From: Falsiroseomonas algicola
Lineage (GTDB): Bacteria > Pseudomonadota > Alphaproteobacteria > Acetobacterales > Acetobacteraceae
Direction of reading: 5' to 3'
Length of the DNA stretch: 64,000 nucleotides
NCBI RefSeq assembly: GCF_011040385.1
Contig: NZ_JAAIKB010000003.1
Span: forward strand, 248,001-312,000
This document shows positions 41,861 to 52,278 of this stretch, piece by piece. Every line of letters starts with the position of its first letter. Positions within the stretch are counted from its first letter, which is position 1. The notes under the pieces were generated by a model. That model made no database searches and was not told where the DNA came from. It was given only the letters and a program-made list of their open reading frames with translations. The position numbers and the translations under genes were made by a program.

Positions 41861-42292
41861 ATGGCCTTCCGCATGGGCGGCGAGGACGAGTCCGAGGACA
41901 GCCCCATCGCCGAGATCAACGTCACGCCCTTCGTGGACGTGATGCTCGTGCTGCTCATCATCTTCATGGTGGCGGCGCCGATGATGCAGGCCGGCGTGCC
42001 GGTGGACCTGCCGCGCAGCGCGGCCCCGCGCGCTTCCTCTCCGCAACCGCCCGTGCTGCTGACCGTGACGCGCGACGGCCTGATCCATCTGGACCAGGAC
42101 CGCATCGAGGAAGCCGCGCTGGCCGATCGCCTGGTGGCGCTGCGCCAGGCGAATGAGAATGTCACCGTCCATGTCCGCGGCGACCGCAACGTGGCCTATG
42201 GCGAGGTGCTGCGCATCATGGGCCGCGTCGCGGCCGCCGGCATCTCCCGCGTCGCGCTGATCTCAGAGCCGGATGCCGGTGGGCGCCGCTGA
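41861..42292 (+). CDS. exbD: ExbD/TolR-family protein
   Basis: 143 residues with one N-terminal membrane segment (INVTPFVDVMLVLLIIFMVA). Asp26 in that segment corresponds to the proton-carrying aspartate of ExbD. The periplasmic part contains VTVHVRGDRNVAYGEVLRIM, the usual ExbD ending. It starts six bases after exbB, and its end overlaps tonB by 20 bases. It couples the proton gradient to TonB movement for the receptor in the same operon. Confidence 0.95.
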   Translation: MAFRMGGEDESEDSPIAEINVTPFVDVMLVLLIIFMVAAPMMQAGVPVDLPRSAAPRASSPQPPVLLTVTRDGLIHLDQDRIEEAALADRLVALRQANENVTVHVRGDRNVAYGEVLRIMGRVAAAGISRVALISEPDAGGRR

Positions 42293-43193
42293 GCCCGCGC
42301 CACGCCTGCGCGCGCTGCCGCCGCCTGCGGTTCCGCTGCCGGCCGTGGTGGTGACGCCGCCGCGCTGGCCGAGGCTGGTCGGCGCCGGCGCGGCGCTGTC
42401 GCTGCATGGCGGCATGGCCGCCTGGCTGCTGCTGGCCCCCGTCGCGCAGGCGCTGCCGGAGCCGGTCGTGATCCCGCTGCAGGCCGTACTGGCCGATCCC
42501 GTCCTGGAGGAGAGCGAGGCACCCGCGGAGACGGTCGCGGAGGCGCAGCCCGCCCAGGCCGCGCCACCCCCCGAACCCGCACCGCCGGAGCCGGAGCCCC
42601 CGCCGCCGGAACCCGTGCCCGAGCCGCCACCGCCGGAACCGCCACCGCCAGAGCCCGTGCCGGAGCCCCCGCCGCCGGAGCCGGTGCCCGAGCCGCCGCC
42701 GCCTGAACCCGTGCCGGAACCACCACCGCCGGAGCCCCCGCCGCCGCCACCCCCGCCACGCCCGGCACCGCCGCCGCCGCGCCCGACCCCGCCGCGCGCC
42801 GCCGCGCCGCGCGTGCCGGCCTCCGCCGCCATGCCGTCCCCGGCGCCGGCGGCGAATCCCGCGCCTGCGCCCAGCCCAGGGCCGCCCGCGCCCGTGGCGG
42901 CATCAGGACCGCCGCCAAGCTACCTCCAGGCCCTGGCGGGCGCGCTGGAGCGGCAGAAGCGCTATCCCGATGGCGCCCGCGCCCGGCGCGCCAGCGGCGT
43001 GGCGATGCTGCGCTTCACCGTGCTGCGGGATGGCCGCGTCGCGCGCTGGCAGATCGCGCGCGGATCGGGCGATGCGGAACTCGACGGCGCCGTGGAACAG
43101 ATGATCCAGCGCGCCACGCTGCCCGCCTTCCCCGCGGGCATGGAGGGCGACCTGCTGGAGGTGACGGTCCCCGTCCGCTTCCAGATCCGCTAA
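42273..43193 (+). CDS. tonB: energy transducer TonB
   Basis: 306 residues, starting within exbD. An N-terminal membrane anchor lies at about 35-61 (ALSLHGGMAAWLLLAP, with a histidine in the helix as in TonB). A very long Pro/Glu-rich periplasm-spanning region covers about 97-215. The TonB C-terminal domain is at 222-306 with RQKRYPDGA and VPVRF. It transmits energy to outer-membrane receptors. The proline region is longer and more repetitive than average. It ends four bases into the convergent monooxygenase gene. Confidence 0.93.
   Translation: MPVGAAEPAPRLRALPPPAVPLPAVVVTPPRWPRLVGAGAALSLHGGMAAWLLLAPVAQALPEPVVIPLQAVLADPVLEESEAPAETVAEAQPAQAAPPPEPAPPEPEPPPPEPVPEPPPPEPPPPEPVPEPPPPEPVPEPPPPEPVPEPPPPEPPPPPPPPRPAPPPPRPTPPRAAAPRVPASAAMPSPAPAANPAPAPSPGPPAPVAASGPPPSYLQALAGALERQKRYPDGARARRASGVAMLRFTVLRDGRVARWQIARGSGDAELDGAVEQMIQRATLPAFPAGMEGDLLEVTVPVRFQIR
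42601..42735 (+). repeat. 30-bp-period coding repeat in the TonB proline region
   Basis: This stretch encodes about four copies of the ten-residue unit PEPVPEPPPP, one separated by an extra PEPPPP. The nucleotide copies differ at synonymous sites (GAGCCG, GAACCC, GAGCCC), so the array is not freshly expanded. It forms the stiff periplasmic arm of TonB. Copy number may vary between strains. Confidence 0.7.
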
Positions 43194-44491
43194 CCCGGAT
43201 CGAGCAGATTGCCCCGCAGCGTCGCCGCCGCGTAGCGCGTGCGGAACAACCCGCGGCGCTGCAATTCCGGCACCAGCATCATCGCCACCTCCTCGAAGGT
43301 GGTGGGGAAGACGGTCGGGGGCAGGATGAAGCCATCCGCCGCGCCCGACTTGAACCAGTCCTCCATCATGTCCGCCACCTGCGCCGGCGTGCCCACGACC
43401 AGGTCGCGCGGCAGGCGCACGGCGTCGCGGAAGCTGATGCCCTTCGCCTTCGCCACCTGCATCACCCGGTCGCGATGGCCCTGCACGCCCTGGTTCCCGG
43501 ATTGCGCGACCAGTGCGCCCTCATCGTCGATCATGCTGAGATCGGCGGCCACGGCCCAGGACGCCGCGGCGATGACAAGCTCCGGATCGACCTGGGACCG
43601 GATGAAGTCGGCCTTCTCCTTCGCGATCGCCTCTGTCTCCCCGAGCACGACGGTGAAGGAGGGGAGCACGGCGCATTCATCGGGGTTGCGACCGATCGCC
43701 TCCATCCGCGCGCGGATGTCGCTGCGATAGGCCAGCGCGGCCGCCTTCGTCGCCGGGGAGCAGAAGATCATCTCCGCCCAGCGCGCCGCGAAGGCCCGCC
43801 CGCGATCCGACGACCCCGCCTGCATGATGACCGGCCGTCCCTGCGGCGAGCGCGGGATGGAGAGCGGCCCGCGGCTGGCGACGTATCGTCCCTTGTAGTT
43901 GGCATAACGGATCTTCGTCGTGTCCGCGAAGACGCCGCCTGCCTTGTCCAGCACCAGCGCATCCGGGTCCCAGCCCTCCCACAGCGCGGTGCAGGCCTCC
44001 AGGATCTCATCCGCGCGGTCGTAGCGCTGGTCCTTCGGCGGCAGCCCTTCCTCGCCGCAATTCTGCGCCTCGAATTCCCGCGCCGTGGTCACGACGTTCC
44101 AGGCCACGCGCCCCTTGCTGAGGATGTCGAGCGAGCCGAGGCTCCGCGCCAGATTGTAGGGGTTGTGGAAGGTGGTGGAGAGCGTGGCGCCGAGGCCGAG
44201 CCGCGTCGTGACGCGCGCCATCAGCGGCAGCAGCGTCATGGGATCCAGCAGCGACAACTGCCCGCCGCGGCCGACGTAATCGTCGAAATTACCCTTGTAG
44301 AGATCGGGCACGCCGAGCCCGTCCGCGAAGAAGCAGGCATCGAAGAGGCCCGCTTCCAGCACCTGCGCGATGCGTTCCCAGCGCGTCGGCTCGAACAGAT
44401 CGTCCAGCGTCGCCATCGGGTGGCGCCAGGTGCTGGGATAGCTCGCGCTCGGCCCGGTCTTCATATAGGCGACGAGGTGCATCTTCCGCAT
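43190..44491 (-). CDS. LLM-class flavin-dependent monooxygenase (second copy)
   Basis: 433 residues of the same NtaA/SnaA/DszA branch as the gene at 30966. KMHLVAYMKTGPSASYPSTW, FDACFFADG, KGRVAWNVVTT, GRPVIMQAGSSDRGRAFAAR and RRGLFRTRYA are shared or typical. It uses reduced flavin and oxygen, probably on a heteroatom-containing substrate. It starts three bases after the amidohydrolase gene and so forms a two-gene unit with it. This suggests stepwise removal of N- or S-linked groups. The flavin reductase is not nearby. Confidence 0.92.
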   Translation of the reverse strand: MRKMHLVAYMKTGPSASYPSTWRHPMATLDDLFEPTRWERIAQVLEAGLFDACFFADGLGVPDLYKGNFDDYVGRGGQLSLLDPMTLLPLMARVTTRLGLGATLSTTFHNPYNLARSLGSLDILSKGRVAWNVVTTAREFEAQNCGEEGLPPKDQRYDRADEILEACTALWEGWDPDALVLDKAGGVFADTTKIRYANYKGRYVASRGPLSIPRSPQGRPVIMQAGSSDRGRAFAARWAEMIFCSPATKAAALAYRSDIRARMEAIGRNPDECAVLPSFTVVLGETEAIAKEKADFIRSQVDPELVIAAASWAVAADLSMIDDEGALVAQSGNQGVQGHRDRVMQVAKAKGISFRDAVRLPRDLVVGTPAQVADMMEDWFKSGAADGFILPPTVFPTTFEEVAMMLVPELQRRGLFRTRYAAATLRGNLLDPG

Positions 44492-44493
44492 GG

Positions 44494-45876
44494 TCAGATG
44501 TCCAGCCAGCGCAGCGCGCGCGGCGGCGGCAGGTCCGGGTTCGCGGCCAGCATCCGCGCCCAGACGGCCTGCGTGACGGCCTGCGCCTCCTCGATCAGCG
44601 CCTGTTCGTCCGTGACCAGCACCTTGCCGTCGCGCAGCACGAATTCGCCATCCACCATCACGCTCTCCACCGTGCCGGGATGGCCGTAATGCACGATGTT
44701 GCCGATGAGGTTCGTCACCGGCCGCAGCGCGGGGCTGTTCAGGTTGAGGAAGGTGAGGTCCGCCTTCTTCCCTGCCTCGATGCTGCCGAGGTCATGGCTG
44801 CGCCCGATGCTGCGCGCGCCATTGACGTTCACCGCATCGAAGATCGCCTCGGGCTGTGGATCGACGCCCTGGATGCCCTCCGCGCCGCGATGCACGATCA
44901 GGCCGATCTTCATGGCGTGGAACATGTCCTCCGTCATGTTGTCGGTCCCGAAGCAGATGTTGACGCCGGCGGCGCGGATCTTCTTGGCCAGCACGGGATG
45001 CGGCCCGCGGCGGGACCCGTTGGCGGGGCAATGCACCATCTGCATGCCGCGTTCGCCGAGCAGCGCGACATCGCTTTCCGTGCAATAGGTCCAATGCGCC
45101 GCGACGACATCGGGCTCCGCCCATCCATGCCGCGCGAGATACTCTGCCGGCGTGCAGCCATAGCGGTCCCGCACCGCGCGGATTTCCTCTACCGACTGCG
45201 CCAGGTGGATGGTGCGCGGCATGCCGTGCTGGCGCGCCAGCTCCGTCAGCTTCTCCAGGTATTCCGGCGTGCAATTGTCCGTCGCATGCGCCGCGATCTG
45301 GATCTGCAGGCGGCCATCATGCGTGTTGTGGAACCGCTCGATGCCGGCCTTGGTGCGTTCGAGAAAGACCTCCCCGAAGGCCGGGTCGGGCGACCAGTCG
45401 CCATGGCGGATCTTCAGCGTGTTCACGTCCGCGCAGTTCTCGCTGAGCACGAGCCGCACGCGCAGCCCCGCCATGGCGTCCGCGTAGTCCGGCACATGGC
45501 GGAAGGGATCGACGAAGGTGGTGCAGCCGGACCTTATGCCCTCCACGATGCCGAGCATGCCCATCACCGCGCGTTCATGCGGCGTCATTGTGTAGGAGAC
45601 CGGCGACATGTAGCCATAGACGGCGTTGCCCGCCCAATCCTCCACCGTCGCGCGCAGCACGGTCAGGATGGTGTGGGTATGCGCGTTGATGAAGCCCGGC
45701 AGCACGGCCTTGCCGCGTGCGCTCATCCGCGGAAGGTCGCGATGCGCTTCCTGCATCGCGGCGGTCGGACCGACGGCAGCGATGCGGTCGCCGCGGATGG
45801 CGATGGCGCTGCGGTCAAGGATTGTGCGCGCTGCATCCTGCGTGACGATGACTGCATCGGTGATGAGCAGGTCCAT
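44494..45876 (-). CDS. amidohydrolase of the TrzA/AtzA/MtaD-SsnA type
   Basis: 460 residues from ATG 45876, with GAGGGAG upstream; 16 codons of extra frame before it are not used. Metal ligands are NAHTH (His66, His68), AAHATDN, VAAHWTY and FGTDNM (Asp). KAVLPGFINAHTHT and a C-terminal KADLTFLNL are typical of the cytosine deaminase-like branch of the superfamily, which includes s-triazine hydrolases and methylthioadenosine/guanine deaminases. It would remove amino or chloro groups from a nitrogen ring. Specificity cannot be read. Confidence 0.92.
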   Translation of the reverse strand: MDLLITDAVIVTQDAARTILDRSAIAIRGDRIAAVGPTAAMQEAHRDLPRMSARGKAVLPGFINAHTHTILTVLRATVEDWAGNAVYGYMSPVSYTMTPHERAVMGMLGIVEGIRSGCTTFVDPFRHVPDYADAMAGLRVRLVLSENCADVNTLKIRHGDWSPDPAFGEVFLERTKAGIERFHNTHDGRLQIQIAAHATDNCTPEYLEKLTELARQHGMPRTIHLAQSVEEIRAVRDRYGCTPAEYLARHGWAEPDVVAAHWTYCTESDVALLGERGMQMVHCPANGSRRGPHPVLAKKIRAAGVNICFGTDNMTEDMFHAMKIGLIVHRGAEGIQGVDPQPEAIFDAVNVNGARSIGRSHDLGSIEAGKKADLTFLNLNSPALRPVTNLIGNIVHYGHPGTVESVMVDGEFVLRDGKVLVTDEQALIEEAQAVTQAVWARMLAANPDLPPPRALRWLDI

Positions 45877-45969
45877 CCGGCGGGTCGCTCCCTCGCGGTG
45901 ATGACCGCGATTGCGGGGCCGCATCGCGATCCATAGGATCGGCGCGAAGCATGTTCATGGGGTGTCCCG

Positions 45970-47523
45970 ATGCGCAAGACCCTGCTCGCCGCGCTGCTCG
46001 CCGTATCGCCTGCGGCGATGGCGCAGACGCTGTCCATCGGCGTCGGCGGTGCCTTCACCTCCATGGACCCGCACTACCACACCCTCACGCCGAACAACGC
46101 GCTGACCAAGCACGTCTTCGACCGCCTCGTCGCCACCGACGAGGATTTCCGCCTGAAGCCCGGCCTCGCCACCTCCTGGGAAGCGATCGGCGACACGGTC
46201 TGGGAGTTCAAGCTGCGGCAGGGCGTCACCTGGCATGACGGATCGCCCTTCACGGCCGATGACGTCGTCTTCTCCTTCGCCCGCGTGCCGGAGGTCCGCA
46301 ACAGCCCCGGCAGCTTCACCATCTACACGCGCGCGGTCCAACGGATCGAGGTGATGGACCCCCACACCATCCGCCTGCACACCGCCGCGCCCAACCCGCT
46401 GATCCCGAACCTCATGAGCGGCATCACCATCATCAACCGTAGCCTCGGCCTGCAGGTGGAGACCGCGGAGTTCAACAGCGGCCGCGCCGCCATCGGCACC
46501 GGCCCTTTCCGCCTCGTCAGCTATTCCCCGGGCAGCGAGGCGGTGATGCAGCGCAACCCCGCCTGGTGGGGCGGCACGCAACCCTGGGCGCGGGTGAACT
46601 ACCGCGTCATCGCCAATGATGCGTCGCGCATCGCGGCACTGCGCGCCGGCGATGTCGATGTCATCGACGCGGTCTCGACGCGGGATGTGGAGGGGCTGCG
46701 CGCCAACCCGGCCATCTCCATCGCCAGCCGCCCGGCGCTGCGCAACATCTACCTCTATCTCGACCACCGGCGGGACGACACGCCCGGTGTCACCGGCGTG
46801 AATGGTGAACGCCTGCCACGCAGCCCGCTGCGCGACCAGCGCGTGCGCGAAGCCCTCTCGCTCGCCATCAACCGCGACGCCATCGTGCGCCAGGTGATGG
46901 GCGGCTTCGCCACGCCCTCCGGCCAGTTCCTCGCCGCGGGCATGATGGGCCACGATCCGGAGACGAAGCCCGATCCCTTCGACCCCGCCCGCGCGCAGCG
47001 CCTGCTGGCGGAAGCGGGCTTCGCCGGCGGCTTCCGTGTCGTGCTCGCGGGGCCCAATGACCGCTATGTCAATGACGACCGCATCATCCAGGCGGTGGCG
47101 CAGATGTGGTCGCGCATCGGCGTGCGGACCGAGCTGAACGCGCTGCCCTCCAACGTCTATTTCAGCCGCTCGGCGCGGGAGGAATTCTCCATCGGCCTCA
47201 GCGGCTGGGGCACCGGCACGGGCGAGCCCGACAGCCCGATGGTCGCGCTGATCGCCACACCCGATCGCGCCCGCGGCCGCGGCACCTCCAACCGCTCAAT
47301 GTACTCGAACGCGGCCTTCGACGCCGTGCTGGACCGCGCGCTCACCACGCTCGACCCGGCAGCGCGAGAGGTCGCCTACCGGGAGGCGACGCGCATCGCC
47401 ATGCGCGACTACGCCATCATCCCGCTGCACCACCAGGTGAACATCTGGGCGGCACGGCGCGGCCTCCGCGTCGTCGCGCGCAACGACGAGGAGACCTACG
47501 CGATGTCGGTGACGCCGGAATAA
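45970..47523 (+). CDS. family 5 ABC transporter substrate-binding protein
   Basis: 517 residues with a Sec leader (MRKTLLAALLAVSPAAMAQ). Family 5 features are clear: SMDPHYHTL, VFDRLVATDEDFRLKPGLAT, GVTWHDGSPFTADDVVFSF and IPLHHQVNIWAARRGLR. These proteins bind peptides, nickel complexes, opines or other oligomeric solutes in the periplasm. Permease and ATPase genes do not follow; a convergent SDR gene begins two bases later. It is divergent from the amidohydrolase-monooxygenase pair, which may process the imported solute. Confidence 0.93.
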   Translation: MRKTLLAALLAVSPAAMAQTLSIGVGGAFTSMDPHYHTLTPNNALTKHVFDRLVATDEDFRLKPGLATSWEAIGDTVWEFKLRQGVTWHDGSPFTADDVVFSFARVPEVRNSPGSFTIYTRAVQRIEVMDPHTIRLHTAAPNPLIPNLMSGITIINRSLGLQVETAEFNSGRAAIGTGPFRLVSYSPGSEAVMQRNPAWWGGTQPWARVNYRVIANDASRIAALRAGDVDVIDAVSTRDVEGLRANPAISIASRPALRNIYLYLDHRRDDTPGVTGVNGERLPRSPLRDQRVREALSLAINRDAIVRQVMGGFATPSGQFLAAGMMGHDPETKPDPFDPARAQRLLAEAGFAGGFRVVLAGPNDRYVNDDRIIQAVAQMWSRIGVRTELNALPSNVYFSRSAREEFSIGLSGWGTGTGEPDSPMVALIATPDRARGRGTSNRSMYSNAAFDAVLDRALTTLDPAAREVAYREATRIAMRDYAIIPLHHQVNIWAARRGLRVVARNDEETYAMSVTPE

Positions 47524-47524
47524 A

Positions 47525-48223
47525 TCAGCCCTTCGCCGTCACCGGCAGCAGCACGCCGGTGATGCCGGATGCGGCCGGGCTCAGCAGGAACGCCGCCGCC
47601 TCCGCCAGCTGCGCCGGCTGCACCCAGCCCGAGGTATCGGCGCCCGGCATGGCCGCGCGGTTCTGCGGCGTGTCGATGGTGCCGGGCAGGATGGCGTTCA
47701 CGCGGAGCCCCGCAGGCTTCAGCTCCTCCGCATAGGCCTCCACCAGCCGCAGCACGCCCGACTTGCTGGCGGAATAGGCGGCGAGCTGCGCCGGCGCCTT
47801 CAGCGCCGCCATGGCGCCGATCGCGACAAGGCTGCCGCTACCCTGCGCCCGCATGGCCGCGATGGCGGCGCGGAACAGATTGACCGTCGTCATCAGGTTC
47901 AGGCGGAACATGTGCTCGAACAGCGCGGGCCCGCCATCCGCGATCGGCGCCATGTCGAAGCCGCCGACCGTGTGCACCACGCCATCCAGCCGCCCGAAGC
48001 GCGCGATCACCGAGGCCACCGCCTGCTCGCAGGATGCGGCATCGCCGAGATCGACGCCTGCCAGCGGCAGGTGCCCATCGCCCGGCAGCCCCGCCACCAT
48101 CGCCTCCAGCGGCGCCGCCACGCGGTCCAGCGCCACCACGGTGGAACCGCGCGCCGCCAGCGCCGCGGCGACGGCGCGGCCGAGATTGCCGGCGGCGCCG
48201 GTGACGAGCGTGATGTCAGCCAT
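47525..48223 (-). CDS. SDR family oxidoreductase
   Basis: 232 residues. TGAAGNLG (8-15) is the cofactor loop and LDRVA follows the second strand. A serine region and AYSASKSGV give the Tyr-x3-Lys pair near 149-153, and the C-terminus is PAASGITGVLLPVTAKG. It is a short classical SDR with NAD(P). It is the last gene of the five-gene redox operon starting at 50489 and overlaps the stop of the small membrane protein gene by eight bases. Its substrate is unknown. Confidence 0.92.
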   Translation of the reverse strand: MADITLVTGAAGNLGRAVAAALAARGSTVVALDRVAAPLEAMVAGLPGDGHLPLAGVDLGDAASCEQAVASVIARFGRLDGVVHTVGGFDMAPIADGGPALFEHMFRLNLMTTVNLFRAAIAAMRAQGSGSLVAIGAMAALKAPAQLAAYSASKSGVLRLVEAYAEELKPAGLRVNAILPGTIDTPQNRAAMPGADTSGWVQPAQLAEAAAFLLSPAASGITGVLLPVTAKG

Positions 48224-48401
48224 GGGATGAAGTATCCTCCTGCGATGTGTCGGCCAGGCGGCCCAGGAAACCGGTCAGCAGGATGACGGCCAGCGCCTGC
48301 AGCAGCAATTCCGCCCCGCCGGGTTCCAGCCATGCGATAGCGCGGCCAACGGCTTCCCAGCCCAGCGCCGCGGCGGCCAGCATCAGCCCGGTGCGGATCA
48401 T
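48216..48401 (-). CDS. small membrane protein (61 residues) of the Rieske-fusion operon
   Basis: It starts at ATG 48401 with an ATGA overlap to the Rieske-fusion stop, and its stop overlaps the SDR start by eight bases. Two hydrophobic stretches (about 5-17 and 32-48, with LLLQALAVILLTGFLGRLAD) suggest one or two membrane passes and a charged C-terminal tail. I do not recognise the family. The tight coupling on both sides is the main evidence that it is real. Confidence 0.7.
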   Translation of the reverse strand: MIRTGLMLAAAALGWEAVGRAIAWLEPGGAELLLQALAVILLTGFLGRLADTSQEDTSSHG

Positions 48402-50149
48402 GGCCGCATCGCCCGGAAGATGGCGACGCTGCCGATGCGCTCCACCTCGCCCTCCAGCGTCACGCGCAGCCCGACCAGGTCGCGCATCGCGGGCAGGGCA
48501 GGGCGCCCCTGGACATCGCCCAGCACCATCACCGTGTGCCCCGCCACCGGCCGCGTCGGCACGAAGACCGCCGGCAAGTCGCCATCCAGGCAGAGCGTCG
48601 CGCAGGCGCGGTGGCCGATGCCCGTGCCGGGCCGCATGCCGCCCGCCGCGCATTTCCCGTCGCAGATCTCGCCCTGGATGCGCCAGCGGCCGAGCGGCTC
48701 CGCGCGCGGCAGCGTGGCGCTGCCCTCGATCGGCACGGGCGGCTCCGCCAGCACCAGCATCTCGATGCTGCCGCGCCGCAGGATGTAGCCCTCCGCGCGC
48801 ACCAGGCGGCCATGCAGCGCGCGGGCCTCGGGATGGGCGCCCAGCTTCCCATCCCGCGCCAGCAGCAGCGTGCGGTCCTGCAACTGCAGCAGCGGGTAGG
48901 GCGCGGCGATCACCAGGCCCTCGTAGCGGCCCGTCGCGGGCAGTTCCGGCAAGGTGCTGGCCGCGAAGCGGTCGCCGCCCGCCGGATCTCCCGCCAGCGC
49001 GCCCAGCCCGAAGCCCAGCAGCGGAAAGCCCAACAGCATCAGTACCGCCACCGGCACCACCACCGGCCGCAGTCCCGCCGGCAGCCCGCGCGCCCAGCCG
49101 ATGAAGAAGTCTCCTCCCGTCGCGTGCGCCACGCCCGGCACCGCCAGCGGCTCCACCCGCGTGCCCGGCGCATTGGGCCGCGGGTCCAGCAGCAGCCACG
49201 GCCCATCCAGGCGGAGGTTGTAGGTAGCGAGCCTCTCCGTATAGGGCGGCGGCGCGCAGCCATCCTCCGGCCGATACTGGAAGCCGTGCCAGGGACAGGT
49301 GATGCAGCCATCCACGATCCGCCCTTCGCCCAGCGGCCCGTTCTGGTGCGCGCAGAGGTTCGTCACGGCGGAAAGCCGCCCCTCATGCCGGAAGATCGCG
49401 ACGGGCTCGCCGGCAGGCGGCCGGACGATGATGGCGCGCCCCTCCGGCACCGCCTCTGCCCGCCCCGCGCGCACCCATTCCACGCCGGGCGCCGCCGCGG
49501 GCAGCGGCTTCAGCGCCGCCAGCAGGTGCAGCCCTGCCACGGCGATGGCGGCCGCCACCACCACGGCCGCCAGCGCCGGGCTGCCCTCATCCCGCAGCGC
49601 GCCCAGCGCCACATGCCCGATCGCCAGCGCATAGGCGGGGTAGATCGCCATGTGCAGCGCCTTCCAGGCCGCGGGCGTCAGGAAGGAGAGCCAGAAATCA
49701 TGGCTCGTCGCCGCCAGCACCGCCAGCACCAGCAGCGCCAGCACGCCGAGCGGCACGAAGGGCAGGGCGCCACCCTCGGAGGACAGCAGCGCCACCCAGG
49801 CATCGGTCGGGCTGAAGGCGAAGTGCCACCCCATCACCGCCATGGCGTGCGACGCCGCGACCAGGAAGGTCACGACGCCCAGATGCCGCCGGTTGTAGAG
49901 CAGCGGCAGGAAGCGCGGGTCGATCCGCGCCAGTGGCCCGATGGCCAGCGCGAGGGACAGCAGCAGCAGCGCGCAACTGCCATAGGCCTTGATGGCCAGG
50001 CTCGCCGCATCCATCGCCGCCGCCTCGCCGCCCAGCATCGGCGCCAGGATCAGGAACCCCGCGAGGTAGCCGAGCGTGCCGACCAGCAGCGCCGCGTCAT
50101 AGGCGCGCTTGGCCGGCGTCCAGCCGACCGGCACGTAGCGCGCGCTCAT
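48398..50149 (-). CDS. ferric-reductase-like membrane domain fused to a Rieske [2Fe-2S] domain
   Basis: 583 residues. Residues 18-212 hold about five or six membrane helices with spaced histidines (His89, 101, 166, 179) like the haem-binding ferric reductase/MsrQ group. A Rieske domain follows at 225-325 with ligands Cys266, His268, Cys285 and His288 (CAHQNGPLG and CPWHGF). Another membrane segment lies near 355-375. The last 200 residues look extracytoplasmic, with a Cys-containing domain (ICDGKCAAGGMRPG). The chain thus could carry electrons between a quinone/flavin side and an outside acceptor. The specific reaction is unknown. Confidence 0.88.
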   Translation of the reverse strand: MSARYVPVGWTPAKRAYDAALLVGTLGYLAGFLILAPMLGGEAAAMDAASLAIKAYGSCALLLLSLALAIGPLARIDPRFLPLLYNRRHLGVVTFLVAASHAMAVMGWHFAFSPTDAWVALLSSEGGALPFVPLGVLALLVLAVLAATSHDFWLSFLTPAAWKALHMAIYPAYALAIGHVALGALRDEGSPALAAVVVAAAIAVAGLHLLAALKPLPAAAPGVEWVRAGRAEAVPEGRAIIVRPPAGEPVAIFRHEGRLSAVTNLCAHQNGPLGEGRIVDGCITCPWHGFQYRPEDGCAPPPYTERLATYNLRLDGPWLLLDPRPNAPGTRVEPLAVPGVAHATGGDFFIGWARGLPAGLRPVVVPVAVLMLLGFPLLGFGLGALAGDPAGGDRFAASTLPELPATGRYEGLVIAAPYPLLQLQDRTLLLARDGKLGAHPEARALHGRLVRAEGYILRRGSIEMLVLAEPPVPIEGSATLPRAEPLGRWRIQGEICDGKCAAGGMRPGTGIGHRACATLCLDGDLPAVFVPTRPVAGHTVMVLGDVQGRPALPAMRDLVGLRVTLEGEVERIGSVAIFRAMRP

Positions 50150-50280
50150 GGCGAGGCGATGCGCGCGGGCGCCACCACCGGCGCCGGCCGCAGCGCGAAG
50201 CCCAGCTCCAGCAGCAGCGGCAGCAGCACGGCCAGCGCGATCCAGGCGGCGCGATGCGCGCGGCGATGGGGCAGGCGCAT
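50146..50280 (-). CDS. small single-helix membrane protein (44 residues)
   Basis: It starts at ATG 50280, one base overlapping the stop of the preceding 69-residue gene (TGATG). Its stop overlaps the Rieske-fusion start by four bases. A basic N-terminus (MRLPHRRAHRAAW) is followed by one hydrophobic helix (IALAVLLPLLLELGFAL). The size and coupling suggest a subunit or assembly helper of the Rieske-fusion protein. No family is recognised. Confidence 0.65.
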   Translation of the reverse strand: MRLPHRRAHRAAWIALAVLLPLLLELGFALRPAPVVAPARIASP

Positions 50281-50489
50281 CAGCGCGCGAGCCTCGCCCA
50301 GCGCCACGCCACCACGGGCCAGAGCAGCACCAGCCCCGGCAGGATCAGCGGCCGGAAGGCGTGCGCGCCGCGCGCGGCCGGATCGACGCGGTCGATGCCC
50401 CGCAGCAGGAAGGCGAGTCCCACGATCAGCCCGACCGCCGCGTAGAGTTGCGCCAGCCCCACCACCCACACCGCCATGCCCACGCTCAT
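50280..50489 (-). CDS. small membrane protein (69 residues), first gene of the Rieske-fusion operon
   Basis: It begins at ATG 50489 (MSVGMAVWVVGLAQLYAAVG), with two hydrophobic segments at about 5-25 and 48-63 and the motif RIDPAARGAHAFRPL-like text between them (here RVDPAARGAHAFRPL). The frame continues upstream into pgm but becomes arginine-rich, so the later ATG is chosen. Together with the 44-residue gene it forms a set of small membrane proteins coupled to the Rieske fusion, which suggests a multi-subunit complex. Confidence 0.7.
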   Translation of the reverse strand: MSVGMAVWVVGLAQLYAAVGLIVGLAFLLRGIDRVDPAARGAHAFRPLILPGLVLLWPVVAWRWARLAR

Positions 50490-50553
50490 CACCCGCGACC
50501 CCCGCACCGAAACGGCCTTCGCGGCGGCGGGGTCACCGGTTACGCGGGAATCG

Positions 50554-52257
<1,704 letters not shown>

Positions 52258-52278
52258 TCACGTTCCGCCGATGCCGGT

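Noticed and set aside
42530..42900. Proline-codon-rich stretch as a possible microsatellite or mobile repeat
   Set aside because: It is the coding sequence of the TonB periplasmic arm with synonymous variation between units; only the coding repeat itself is reported.
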